DNA of 64,000 bases, from the NCBI RefSeq assembly GCF_900107415.1, contig NZ_FNPX01000012.1, positions 1 through 64,000 on the forward strand. The letters run 5' to 3'. Both the position numbers and the translations under genes were made by a program. Below, one piece after another: positions 1 through 7,884 of this stretch. The DNA comes from Jannaschia faecimaris. GTDB lineage: Bacteria; Pseudomonadota; Alphaproteobacteria; Rhodobacterales; Rhodobacteraceae. The notes under the pieces were generated by a model, which searched no databases, was not told where the DNA came from, and worked only from the letters and a program-made list of their open reading frames with translations. How positions within the stretch are numbered: position 1 is the first letter of the stretch; each line of letters opens with the position of its first letter.

Positions 1-246
1 TTGGGGGATTTTTGCGTTTGGGGGGCTTCTTTGGGTGCGCTTGCGGCCCAGAGCGGACCTTTGCGTTTGTAGCAGCGAAGGGCAGCTTCGAGCCCAGAAA
101 TCCGGATGCTGCTGCGTGCACGAATGGCCGCTATTCGACAAACGAGTTGGACAATACCCTTTTTGCATTTTGAGATTGCAGTCGCGTACCACTTCCAGTG
201 CCCGCACGTTCTCACGGTAAAACTGGGCTCGTCCAAAAGAACATGC
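1..246. other. No gene seen (left edge)
   Basis: No open frame here has a convincing start, ribosome binding site or recognisable protein. The stretch ends at the promoter and operators of the downstream oxidoreductase gene. It may hold the decayed end of a neighbour lying outside the window. Confidence 0.4.
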
Positions 247-275
247 TTGACGTATTAGGGCAAGCGTCCTAAAAC
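247..275 (+). promoter_or_regulatory. Predicted sigma-70 promoter of the OYE-TetR operon
   Basis: A -35 like TTGACG (247-252) is followed after 17 bp by a -10 like TAAAAC (270-275). The start codon of the oxidoreductase gene is 45 bp downstream. One dyad lies between the two boxes and a second lies just past the expected start of transcription, the usual arrangement for repression by steric block. The promoter is inferred from sequence only. Confidence 0.5.
255..272. promoter_or_regulatory. Operator-like dyad O1 (probable TetR site)
   Basis: TTAGGGCAAGCGTCCTAA has TTAGG/CCTAA arms and lies between the -35 and -10 boxes. It shares its left half, TTAGGGCAA, with a second dyad 26 bp downstream. 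The likely binder is the TetR protein encoded second in this operon (inference). Confidence 0.5.
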
Positions 276-281
276 CGCTGT

Positions 282-297
282 TAGGGCAAATGACCTA
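282..297. promoter_or_regulatory. Operator-like dyad O2 (probable TetR site)
   Basis: TAGGGCAAATGACCTA repeats the pattern of the upstream dyad: TAGG/CCTA arms and the same GGGCAA left half. It sits just downstream of the predicted -10 box, between the promoter and the ribosome binding site. Confidence 0.45.
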
Positions 298-319
298 TAA
301 GTGCAGATAGGAAAACCAA

Positions 320-1429
320 ATGACAAAAGACCTTCTCTCCCCGACCTCCTTAGGGAGCCTTAAACTTCCAAACCGAATGGTGATGGCACCTATGTCTCGC
401 AGCAGGGCAATGGAGAGCGGCGTTCCTAGCCAGCTGATGGTTGACCACTACGGACATCGGGCGACTGCGGGGCTGATCATTTCAGAATCCGCACCAGTAT
501 CTCAACAGGGTGTCGGTTATCCAAATACACCTTGCATTTTCACCCAGCAGCAAACCGCAGGCTGGTTGCGGGTCATGAATTCAGTTCGCTCAAAAGGCGG
601 ACGCATGTTTGCACAGCTTCAACATTGCGGCCGTATTTCGCATCCATCCCATCAGGAAGAGAATGCTCTGCCGGTTGCTCCATCGGCTATCAAGCCGACT
701 GGTTCTGCATTCACGGCCAGAGGCTACCAGGATTTTGAGACACCAAGGCAACTTGAAACATCGGAAATCGTCGATGTGGTCGATCAGTTCCGTCAGGCCG
801 CGCAAAATGCGCTCGATGCGGGTCTAGATGGCGTCGAAGTTCATGGTGCAAATGGCTACCTGATTGATCAGTTCCTCCGAGACGGGACGAACAATCGAAC
901 AGACGCCTACGGCGGAACAATCGAAAACAGGATGCGGTTTCTTCAGGAAGTCCTTGATGCAGTTTTGGATGTTTTCCCTGCGGAGCGCGTCGGCCTGAAA
1001 CTGTCCCCGGAAAACAGTTTCAACGGGATGAGCGACTCAAATCCGCAGGGTCATTTCGAGAGCGTCGTAGAAGCTATCTCAGACCGTGGTTTGGGGTATC
1101 TTCATGTGACTGAAGCCAGCATGGGTTTCACAGGCCATATTGAAGGGTCGGCAAGAAACGTAGACTACGGCAAGCTACGAAGCTTGTTTCCAGGAACGTA
1201 CATTGCGAATAACGGATACAGCAAGGCTGATGCCGAATTCGCAATTCTGTCTGGTCATGCTGATTTGGTGGCGTTCGGCACACCGTTTCTTGCAAACCCC
1301 GACCTTGTAAGGCGTTTCCGCGATAATCTTCCTCTGAATACCGTCGACAAGACAACATTCTATATTGGAGGGGAAACTGGCTACAACGACTACCCCTTTG
1401 CTGACCAAAATCTGGTGTCGGCAGCCTGA
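320..1429 (+). CDS. Old Yellow Enzyme family alkene reductase (NemA-like)
   Basis: This 369-residue FMN-dependent TIM-barrel enzyme would reduce activated C=C bonds (enones, maleimides) or nitro compounds with NAD(P)H in the cytoplasm. The FMN-pocket segment LPNRMVMAP is at residues 16-24. The HGAN substrate motif supplies His175 and Asn178, and RTDAYGG (193-199) carries the proton-donor Tyr197. Length is normal for the family. The ATG follows an AGGAA ribosome site. It is the first gene of an operon with a TetR regulator, a YciI-like protein and a DNA glycosylase, and its promoter carries two operator-like dyads. This matches NemR/NemA-type electrophile-response logic, but the natural substrate cannot be read from sequence. 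Confidence 0.9.
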   Translation: MTKDLLSPTSLGSLKLPNRMVMAPMSRSRAMESGVPSQLMVDHYGHRATAGLIISESAPVSQQGVGYPNTPCIFTQQQTAGWLRVMNSVRSKGGRMFAQLQHCGRISHPSHQEENALPVAPSAIKPTGSAFTARGYQDFETPRQLETSEIVDVVDQFRQAAQNALDAGLDGVEVHGANGYLIDQFLRDGTNNRTDAYGGTIENRMRFLQEVLDAVLDVFPAERVGLKLSPENSFNGMSDSNPQGHFESVVEAISDRGLGYLHVTEASMGFTGHIEGSARNVDYGKLRSLFPGTYIANNGYSKADAEFAILSGHADLVAFGTPFLANPDLVRRFRDNLPLNTVDKTTFYIGGETGYNDYPFADQNLVSAA

Positions 1430-1455
1430 CTCTAATTCCCTCGAAAGGCTCCAAA

Positions 1456-2049
1456 ATGGCAGCATCCGCGACGCGTGAAAAGATTGTCACCACGGCCGAT
1501 CGGCTATTCTATGAAAGTGGCTTTGATGTCACCTCCTTTGCAAATATTGCCGAGGTCGTCGGAATCTCGCGCGGCAATTTCTACTACCACTTTAAGACAA
1601 AGGACGAGATCCTTGATGCGGTGATCGAACGTCGCATCAGGGATCGTCATGCAATGCTTGAGGGGTGGATCGGCAGCGACCAGACACCAAAGCAATGCGT
1701 CGCGAGTTTCATTCGCATCTTGATGACGAATAGCGAAAAAATTCGCTCGTATGGATGCCCGGTTGGCACCCTCTTCTTGGAACTGGCTAAATTGAAACAT
1801 CCCAGCGGATCGAGTGCGCGCGCGTTGTTTGATTTGTTTCGCATCTGGCTGCGCCGTCGCTTCGAGGAGATGGGTCGGTCGGACGACGCCGACGCACTGG
1901 CCATGCACATTCTGGCGCGCAGCCAAGGCGCTGCGACATTGGCAAATGCCTACCCCGATGAGCCGTTTCTCGAAACAGAGGTCGAGCAAATGCTGGCTTG
2001 GCTCGACGCTGTCGCAGGGCGGCAAGATAAAAATGATGAAGAGGATTGA
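1456..2049 (+). CDS. TetR/AcrR family transcriptional regulator
   Basis: This 197-residue protein has an N-terminal helix-turn-helix at about residues 27-56 (FANIAEVVGISRGNFYYHF followed by KTKDEIL), typical of TetR repressors. The C-terminal part would bind a ligand and dimerise. It lies 26 bp after the oxidoreductase gene and 2 bp before the YciI-like gene. It most likely represses its own operon through the two dyads at 255-297 and is released by an electrophile, as NemR-type regulators are. The ligand is unknown. Confidence 0.9.
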   Translation: MAASATREKIVTTADRLFYESGFDVTSFANIAEVVGISRGNFYYHFKTKDEILDAVIERRIRDRHAMLEGWIGSDQTPKQCVASFIRILMTNSEKIRSYGCPVGTLFLELAKLKHPSGSSARALFDLFRIWLRRRFEEMGRSDDADALAMHILARSQGAATLANAYPDEPFLETEVEQMLAWLDAVAGRQDKNDEED

Positions 2050-2051
2050 CC

Positions 2052-2348
2052 ATGTACATTATCACGATGACTCTGACGGAGCAGAAGTCAAAAGCGCCGG
2101 ACTTCATGGCCGCTCATAACGACTGGATTGCCAGTGGCTTCGAAGATGGTGTGTTTCTTTTGGTTGGCAGCCTGAAGCCGCAACCGGGTGGTGTCCTTCT
2201 GACTGCAAGCATCGACCGGGCATTGTTGGAGCTACGTGTCACGGATGATCCGTTTGTGCGCGAAGGCATCGTTGTGCCGCATATCCAAGAATTCTCTCTC
2301 GGCCAAACCGACACTCGCCTGTCGTTTTTGGGAGATTGCACGGTATGA
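2052..2348 (+). CDS. YciI-like domain protein
   Basis: This 98-residue single-domain protein has the short ferredoxin-like pattern of the YciI family, with a conserved histidine near residue 22 (AAHNDW) and a glycine-rich turn near residue 46. YciI relatives often accompany detoxification or degradative enzymes, but their reactions are mostly unknown. The ATG at 2052 is 2 bp after the regulator's stop codon. Its own stop overlaps the next start as ATGA, so the downstream glycosylase is probably translationally coupled. Confidence 0.75.
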   Translation: MYIITMTLTEQKSKAPDFMAAHNDWIASGFEDGVFLLVGSLKPQPGGVLLTASIDRALLELRVTDDPFVREGIVVPHIQEFSLGQTDTRLSFLGDCTV

Positions 2349-2947
2349 CTGAATTCGTTGGGCCAGATGGGGAGCCCCGCTGCAAATGGTGTGGTGCAGC
2401 GCCTGAGTTTCTTGACTACCACGACCGCGAGTGGGGTTTTCCGGTCTCGGACGATATTCGCTTGTTTGAAAAGCTTTGTCTGGAGAGCTTTCAATCCGGG
2501 CTGAGCTGGCGAACGATCCTCAACAAGCGGGATGGGTTTCGCGCCGCATTCGATGGCTTCGATTTTCACAAGATCGCGCGCTACGATGCAAGTGACATAG
2601 ATCGTCTGCTGAGCGACGAGAACATCGTACGTCACCGGGGCAAGATCACGGCGGTCATTAACAACGCAGCGCGCGCGGTGGAGATGACCGGTACAGAAGG
2701 ATCACTCGCAGCCTTCTTCTGGGGTTTTGAGCCAAAGCCAGAAGAACTTGGTGCGCCACAAACGCAATCCACGAGCGAAAGTTCGATCGCGCTCGCGCGA
2801 GAACTGAAGCGTCGTGGGTGGAAATTTCTTGGGCCAACAACAGCATTTGCTTTCATGCAAGCAATGGGGCTGATTAACGATCATAGTGAAGGCTGCGCCA
2901 TGCGCACTATGGCTGATGATGCGCGTCGAAAGTTTCAGCGCCCATGA
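2345..2947 (+). CDS. tag: DNA-3-methyladenine glycosylase I
   Basis: This 200-residue enzyme removes 3-methyladenine from alkylated DNA in base excision repair. The zinc ligands fit the Tag pattern: Cys13, His26 (YHDREWG), His180 and Cys184 (HSEGC). LCLESFQSGLSW (44-55) carries Glu47, equivalent to the catalytic Glu38 of E. coli Tag, and the base-stacking Trp. The ATG at 2345 overlaps the YciI stop by 4 bp. Placing an alkylation-repair gene behind an electrophile-responsive operon suggests joint protection against reactive electrophiles. Its 3' end runs into the broken RTX-type gene on the other strand. Confidence 0.93.
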   Translation: MTEFVGPDGEPRCKWCGAAPEFLDYHDREWGFPVSDDIRLFEKLCLESFQSGLSWRTILNKRDGFRAAFDGFDFHKIARYDASDIDRLLSDENIVRHRGKITAVINNAARAVEMTGTEGSLAAFFWGFEPKPEELGAPQTQSTSESSIALARELKRRGWKFLGPTTAFAFMQAMGLINDHSEGCAMRTMADDARRKFQRP

Positions 2948-3649
2948 ACCCATCTGGCACAGCGAAGCAGTCATTGGTTAAGTTGCGGCGAACGGCAGCA
3001 AAGTCCGCAAAGCCGTCGTTCATCGCTGCTACAGCGAAAGTCCGCTCGCCGTACCGCTCCGAGCCGTCGTCGATGATCCCGTTGCCGTCCACGTCCAGTG
3101 CCAGCATCCCGTCATCGGCCGCAACCCAACCTGTAGCTTCAGCAAAGCCGTCTGCGCCGACGTCGAAGAACGCCGTAGCACCATTGACCGACGTTAGCTC
3201 GATCCCATCACCATCGAGATCTAAGACAAGCGGGGAAGTTGGCGGGTTCTCAAGAACGCTGTATAAATAATACCATAAACTATGGTTTTCCTCCTGAGTT
3301 ACGAGTGTTCCGGGGAAAAATTCCTCCACGAACCTATTGGGTGAATGAAATGAGGCATTATAAGGATCCCCATCCCTATCCGGGTCTGATGGGCTCTGAC
3401 GCTATTTAACTCCCAAGTAGCATTATCCAATAGGTTTCCCGTGTCAGTAACGGCTGCCCGCCATTCAGATGAATAAGGATGCTCGTTATAGATATCCATG
3501 ACATCCTTTGATCCATTCACCATATCGATGAATAACTTCCTAATCGGACCAACGGCTTTATTCGGGATAGCGTCAACGAATTGAGCTACGTCATCCACAT
3601 ATGCATAGATCCCTTCCGTGTTTTCGAATTTAATCTTGACACCTTGCAT
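2907..3649 (-). pseudogene. Broken RTX-type (Asp/Gly-rich calcium-binding) protein fragment
   Basis: Two minus-strand frames join across a one-base frameshift near 3395-3410. The first (from 3649) reads MQGVKIKFENTEG and ends near TWELNSVR. The second continues through DPDRDGDPYNASF, EEFFPGTLV, PLVLDLDGDGIELTS and ALDVDGNGIIDDGSE. These are familiar segments from the C-terminal part of large secreted RTX-type proteins, where they precede more DxDGDG calcium sites. Here the gene lacks its long upstream region and its 3' end stops inside the antisense of tag. It is a remnant and probably not translated into a working protein. Confidence 0.75.
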
Positions 3650-3726
3650 GTAGCTTATGGCCCCTATGGGCTCGGCATGGAATAATCATATCAATCAACA
3701 TCAGAGGCGTCAGGGGGGAAATATCC

Positions 3727-4323
3727 GTGAATTCTATACGTGTCATTTGTGTCGGCTGCCTTTTTCTAAGTGGGTTGTGGATGGTGCAGAATCAGCATGT
3801 CTATATCGGCAAGGATGTCGAAAACGGCAAAGATGTCGACAGAAATTACTCAGATATTACTGAGGAAATCTTGACCGCATTGCGGAGTGGAGGGATGTCG
3901 ATATACGATAATATAACCGTAAGTATTCAGGAGTGCGGCGTAATTATTGATACAACTCATTCAGTCGAAAAGTGTGTTAATGATAGGCAGCGCGTAAGGT
4001 CGGTCTTGCAGATTGACTTGGCTACTTATGATATCAAGCGGAGGTCAGGGGATTTGCTTCCGTTTGCTATTGGTACAGCAGTTTCTGGTGCTACTGCATT
4101 AGGAAATAATTATTTTATCGAGCCCGCCGATCTACATGAGTGTCAATCGGAAATACAGTTTCCGCAACCTGGAAATACCGAAATTAACTACTACTGTGAT
4201 GGGACTGTAGGTAAAGAGAAAAATAGAATTTTTTACTTTCTGTTTGCTCGTGGTCCGAACGGAGACCGAATAGAAGCTGCCCTTGAAGACGCCTCTATCC
4301 TAGGTATGTGTGGTGAGAGGTAG
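3727..4323 (+). CDS. Secreted protein of unknown function, AT-rich gene
   Basis: This 198-residue protein is not recognised. It begins with a hydrophobic segment at residues 4-20, followed by about 180 polar residues with several spaced cysteines, suggesting export and disulfide bonds. A second weakly hydrophobic stretch lies near residues 110-125. The GTG start at 3727 follows a GGGGGGAAA ribosome site. Base composition is much richer in A+T than neighbouring core genes, and AT-rich codons are common, pointing to recent transfer. It diverges from the RTX-type remnant and may be cargo of the same element. Confidence 0.6.
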   Translation: MNSIRVICVGCLFLSGLWMVQNQHVYIGKDVENGKDVDRNYSDITEEILTALRSGGMSIYDNITVSIQECGVIIDTTHSVEKCVNDRQRVRSVLQIDLATYDIKRRSGDLLPFAIGTAVSGATALGNNYFIEPADLHECQSEIQFPQPGNTEINYYCDGTVGKEKNRIFYFLFARGPNGDRIEAALEDASILGMCGER

Positions 4324-4525
4324 GGCTACTACACGAGATAATTTAAAAAATTATCGTGTTAAATCCCGATTTAAGGAAGGTGATAGCTTGATTTATAGTT
4401 TTGGCCTTCCTCTTTGGGATGAGAATTCGATTTTGCCCTTCGAATTTATAAAATCAACGTTATCTTCGCCGCGTGGGGATGGATCGTCAGTAAAGCGATC
4501 CAACTCAATAGGGTTTCATTGCTGA
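4310..4525 (+). CDS. Doubtful small ORF, unknown
   Basis: This 71-residue frame starts with GTG-GTG inside the end of the preceding gene and has the same AT-rich composition. No motif or hydrophobic segment is evident. It could be the continuation of the upstream gene after a frameshift, a real small gene, or chance. Confidence 0.2.
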   Translation: MVRGRATTRDNLKNYRVKSRFKEGDSLIYSFGLPLWDENSILPFEFIKSTLSSPRGDGSSVKRSNSIGFHC

Positions 4526-4574
4526 CCGGGCGTTTGGTCAAGGAAGTCATTGGTTCGAAAGTCTTAATAATTTA

Positions 4575-4776
4575 TCAACAGAAACCCATTCTTTCGAGAA
4601 TGTGCATCGAAGGGGGCTTCGCCATCAATGCGATAGGGCGCTCCGACCATTCCGGGCCATCGTCTTGCCGCCACGCAACGCGATACCCTTCCGCCCCATC
4701 GAATTGGTCGATTTCAAACGCCCAGGAATCGGGCCCCTTCCTTCGGTGCAGTCTCAATCGGTTTCAGTTCGCTCAT
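4575..4776 (-). pseudogene. Frameshifted small protein gene (ETAPK-type)
   Basis: An ATG at 4776 with an AGGAGA ribosome site opens MSELKPIETAPKEGARFLG, the usual start of short phage- or element-associated proteins with an ETAPKDG motif. That frame stops at once. The homologous continuation (FDGAEGYRVAWRQDDGPEW, then SERPIALMAKPP) is in the adjacent frame after a shift near 4715-4735. The gene is therefore broken. Such genes are common on mobile elements, fitting the adjacent integration scar. Confidence 0.55.
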
Positions 4777-4906
4777 GTCATCGTCTCCTACGAAGTGGTT
4801 GGTGGTTCAGTGAACCTTGCGAACCGGAACTCGGCTGGATAAACAGGGAACATGCCGTGAATATGAAGTGTTCGGCTGACGAAACATCAATAGCTTGACT
4901 GATGGC

Positions 4907-4958
4907 CGCTTCGTTCACATCGAAGATGTCAGGGGTTCAAATCCCTTATCACCCACCA
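4907..4958 (+). other. 3' fragment of tRNA-Val(CAC); putative attachment site
   Basis: From 4907 the sequence matches the anticodon arm (CTTCG stem, loop TTCACAT, anticodon CAC), variable region, T arm, acceptor 3' strand and CCA of a tRNA-Val. The 5' half (expected from about 4883) has no matching acceptor strand or D arm. Partial 3' duplicates of tRNA genes are the usual mark left by tyrosine-recombinase integration. With this orientation, the intact tRNA would lie to the left of the window and the element between the two. Confidence 0.65.
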
Positions 4959-4990
4959 CCGTTTCCATTTTTCCATTGCCTGGTCCGCCA

Positions 4991-5521
4991 ATGCCGCCTC
5001 TCTATATTCTGCGGCACGGTGAGACCGTCTGGAACCGGTCGGGTCGCTTGCAGGGCACGCTGAATTCGCCGCTGACTGCCTTGGGGCAGGTGCAGGCAGC
5101 GCGGCAGGGCGCGATCCTACGCCGAATTGTCAGTTTGCGCTGCAATGTGCAGATTAGTCCGCAAGGTCGCGCAAGACAGACAGCGGCGCTGGCCGGGCTG
5201 ACCGGGCGTATGAAGGAAGGATTGCGCGAAATCGGGCTGGGGGACTGGGAAGGTCGCCTGATCTCCGAGCTTGAGCCACCGCCGGGCGTCTTGTGGAAAT
5301 TCACGGCCCCCGGTGGCGAAGATGCCGCGTCCGCCGAGGCACGGGTCGCGCATTTTCTGGCTGAATTGACCGGACCCACGATCGTTGTGACGCATGGCGT
5401 CACCTCGATTCTTCTGCGCGCGCGCACCTTGGGCACTCCTCGGTCGGGTTGGGATGCGATGGATGATCCGCAGGGCGTGGTACACTGGATCGAGAATGGT
5501 CGCGAAACATTGCTGCGCTGA
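4991..5521 (+). CDS. Histidine phosphatase family protein (phosphoglycerate mutase-like)
   Basis: This 176-residue protein has the phosphohistidine motif LRHGET near residues 7-12 and the second active-site histidine in VVTHGVTS near residue 142. Family members are cytoplasmic phosphatases or mutases with varied substrates, which cannot be told here. The ATG at 4991 places the motif at the N terminus as usual; the frame is open further upstream, but that extension would lie in the tRNA fragment. No clear Shine-Dalgarno is visible. It is the first core-like gene after the putative island end. Confidence 0.8.
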   Translation: MPPLYILRHGETVWNRSGRLQGTLNSPLTALGQVQAARQGAILRRIVSLRCNVQISPQGRARQTAALAGLTGRMKEGLREIGLGDWEGRLISELEPPPGVLWKFTAPGGEDAASAEARVAHFLAELTGPTIVVTHGVTSILLRARTLGTPRSGWDAMDDPQGVVHWIENGRETLLR

Positions 5522-5560
5522 CTTGATGCGCCGCGCGCAGCGCGCTATGGCAGCGCTCAC

Positions 5561-5636
5561 GGGTGGTTAGCTCAGTTGGTAGAGCGTCTCGTTTACACCG
5601 AGGATGTCGGGGGTTCGAGCCCCTCACCACCCACCA
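5561..5636 (+). tRNA. tRNA-Val (anticodon UAC)
   Basis: This 76-nt cloverleaf has a GGGTGGT/ACCACCC acceptor stem, a GCTC/GAGC D stem, an anticodon stem TCTCG with loop TTTACAC, a GGGGG T stem with TTCGAGC loop, and an encoded CCA. It lies just after the histidine phosphatase gene. Confidence 0.95.
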
Positions 5637-5757
5637 TGAAGCCCGTCACGTTCGTTCCGTTTTCTTGGACTGTCACGTTCCGAATTGGGTCAACGGCAGC
5701 CCGTGTGATGGGTGAGCGGAACTCAGCATCCTCCGATCGAAGATTTGCTCCGCCGCG

Positions 5758-6507
5758 TCAGACCCTGAGCGACGGCAAGCCGATTCCAGACGCTTCGAAT
5801 CCGCCGTCCACGGCCAACCGTTGTCCCGTGACGAAGCTCGCCTTGTCTGAACACAGCCAGACGATGGCCTCGGCGATTTCGTTTTCCGACCCATAGCGAT
5901 TGAGCGGAATGGCGTCGTGATAGGCGTCGATAATGTCCTGCGTGTGAACAGCCATCGCCAGCTTGGTGCGCACCGGGCCAGGGCAGACGCAGTTGGCGCG
6001 AATGCCGTATTCGCCCAGTTCCACGGCTTGCTGTTGCGTCAGATGGGCCACACCCGCCTTGGACGTGCCGTAGGCCACGCGCAGGGTCGAGGCGCGCAAG
6101 GCGCTGATCGACGCGATATTAACGATTGCCCCGCGCGTGGCCTTCAGCGCCGGCGTAAATGCCTGCGACATTAGGAACACGCCGTCCAGATTGGTCGCCA
6201 TGACTGTGCGCCACCGCTCAAAGGTCGTTCCCTCGATCGGGCCGAAGTCTGCCAATCCGGCATTGTTCACAAGCGCATCGACACGTCCCAAGGCTTCAAT
6301 CGTTACGTTGACCAGCGCATCGATGCCGGTCGGGTCGCTGACATCACCCGGCAGGGCGACCGCGCCCGTCAGGCCTTCTGCGGCGCGGGCCAACTCCTCC
6401 GTGTCGTTATCGATCATCACGACCGTCCTGCCCTCGGCCAGGAACAGTTTCGTCGTCGCAAGGCCGATGCCACGTGCGGCCCCTGTTACAACTGCGGTTT
6501 TGGTCAT
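5758..6507 (-). CDS. SDR family NAD(P)-dependent oxidoreductase
   Basis: This 249-residue classical short-chain dehydrogenase has the nucleotide-binding TGAARGIG motif at residues 8-15, NNAG at 81-84, and the catalytic Ser133, Tyr146 and Lys150. The C-terminal GQRLAVDGGF is typical of FabG-like enzymes. The start at 6507 follows a GAGGAG site; a longer frame upstream lacks one. It is convergent with tRNA-Val and divergent from the pirin gene. The substrate is not predictable. Confidence 0.9.
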   Translation of the reverse strand: MTKTAVVTGAARGIGLATTKLFLAEGRTVVMIDNDTEELARAAEGLTGAVALPGDVSDPTGIDALVNVTIEALGRVDALVNNAGLADFGPIEGTTFERWRTVMATNLDGVFLMSQAFTPALKATRGAIVNIASISALRASTLRVAYGTSKAGVAHLTQQQAVELGEYGIRANCVCPGPVRTKLAMAVHTQDIIDAYHDAIPLNRYGSENEIAEAIVWLCSDKASFVTGQRLAVDGGFEASGIGLPSLRV

Positions 6508-6666
6508 GGTCTTTCGGCTCCTCACCTCGTTCTGTGCGACGCTAGGGTATTTGGTTATGAGAGAGAATATATGTGCGTTTAAGCGCAGAAATCGTTCGGT
6601 CATCATTATTATGTTCAAATGGGAACGATGCTACATTCTGTTTCGTACAGATAAAGGAGGCAGGAT

Positions 6667-7605
6667 ATGAGTTGGAACCCGATCCTCGATACCCACGTGC
6701 CGATTGGCGACGCCGTTGACGCGATCGAGACCGTAATCGTGCCAAGGGCCCGCGACATCGGCGGTTTCGAGGTGCGCCGGGCCCTGCCTGCGCCTCGACG
6801 CCAAATGGTTGGTCCCTTCATTTTCTTTGATCAGATGGGCCCTGCGGAATTCCTGACGGGGCAGGGAATCGACGTTCGGCCACACCCGCACATCGGGTTG
6901 GCGACGGTGACATATTTGCTCAAGGGGCGCATTCATCACCGCGATTCCCTTGGCACGGACCAGTGGATCGAACCCGGTGCGGTCAACTGGATGGTCGCCG
7001 GCAACGGCATCACCCATTCGGAACGGATGGACGGCGATTATCGCAAGACGGAGAAGTCGCTTTTCGGGATCCAGACCTGGGTGGCCTTGCCGGAAGACCA
7101 AGAGGACCGACCAGCCGATTTCATCCATGCTGCCAAATCTACGCTGCCCATGTTGGAGGCTGAAGGCAAGCAAGTCCGGCTGATCCTCGGCGATGCCTGG
7201 GGCGAGACGGCTCCGGTCGAGACGGCGAGCCGCATGTTCTACGCCGATGCCGCGTTGGAAGCGCACGCAATGATCCCGCTTCCGGACGATCACGAGGATC
7301 GGGGCGTCTATGTTCTCTCGGGTGAGGTTTCGGTGGGCGGTCAACGCTTTGAAGCGGGCCGCATGATGGTGTTTCGCCCTGGTGATGCCCTCTCGCTGAA
7401 GGCCGGGGGGCAGGGCGCGCGCATCCTGCTTTTGGGGGGGGACACCTTGGAAGGGCCGCGCCATATCTGGTGGAATTTCGTTGCATCGTCCAAGGACAAG
7501 ATCGAGGCCGCCAAGGAAGCCTGGCGTGCCGGTGATTGGGCGCACGGTCGGTTCAGGCTGCCGCCGGGCGATGATGCAGAGCACATCCCGCTTCCGCCAC
7601 GATGA
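6667..7605 (+). CDS. Pirin family protein
   Basis: This 312-residue bicupin protein has the Pirin N-terminal motif RPHPHIGLATVTYL with metal ligands His73 and His75, a further histidine near 90-91 (IHHRDSLG), and Glu119 in GNGITHSE. A second cupin domain follows at about 200-275. Bacterial pirins act as quercetinase-like dioxygenases or metabolic regulators. The ATG has a near-perfect AAGGAGG site. It is transcribed away from the SDR gene, sharing a 159-bp intergenic region. Confidence 0.9.
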   Translation: MSWNPILDTHVPIGDAVDAIETVIVPRARDIGGFEVRRALPAPRRQMVGPFIFFDQMGPAEFLTGQGIDVRPHPHIGLATVTYLLKGRIHHRDSLGTDQWIEPGAVNWMVAGNGITHSERMDGDYRKTEKSLFGIQTWVALPEDQEDRPADFIHAAKSTLPMLEAEGKQVRLILGDAWGETAPVETASRMFYADAALEAHAMIPLPDDHEDRGVYVLSGEVSVGGQRFEAGRMMVFRPGDALSLKAGGQGARILLLGGDTLEGPRHIWWNFVASSKDKIEAAKEAWRAGDWAHGRFRLPPGDDAEHIPLPPR

Positions 7606-7725
7606 GCTTGTCGGTCGGGGCGGGTCCGCTCACTCGTAGAAAAGGTGAAGAACGCTGCGTTTCGTCGCTTGACGCCCACCGGACCGCGCCATAGACACCC
7701 AACACGCCGGGCAGCCGGCGGATGC

Positions 7726-7802
7726 GCGGTTGTAGCTCAGTTGGTTAGAGTACCGGCCTGTCACGCCGGGGGTCGCGGGTTCGAGCCCCGTCAACCGCGC
7801 CA
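7726..7802 (+). tRNA. tRNA-Asp (anticodon GUC), copy 1
   Basis: This 77-nt cloverleaf has a GCGGTTG acceptor, an anticodon stem CCGGC/GCCGG with loop CTGTCAC, a TTCGAGC T loop and an encoded CCA. It is identical to the copy at 8731-8807. Confidence 0.95.
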
Positions 7803-7884
7803 CTCTCCCGATTTCAAAGCTGTGTGTTCATGGCGCATGTCGTGGGGCTTTTGCGGTGTTCCAGATGGCTCTTATTGGTCTGGG

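Noticed and set aside
4336-4354. AT-rich palindrome (GATAATTT/AAATTATC) as a terminator
   Set aside because: The stem is all weak pairs with no following T-run and lies inside a doubtful ORF, so it is probably a by-product of AT-rich composition.
4883-4958. Intact tRNA-Val(CAC)
   Set aside because: The expected 5' acceptor strand and D arm do not match or pair; only the part from 4907 onward is tRNA-like.
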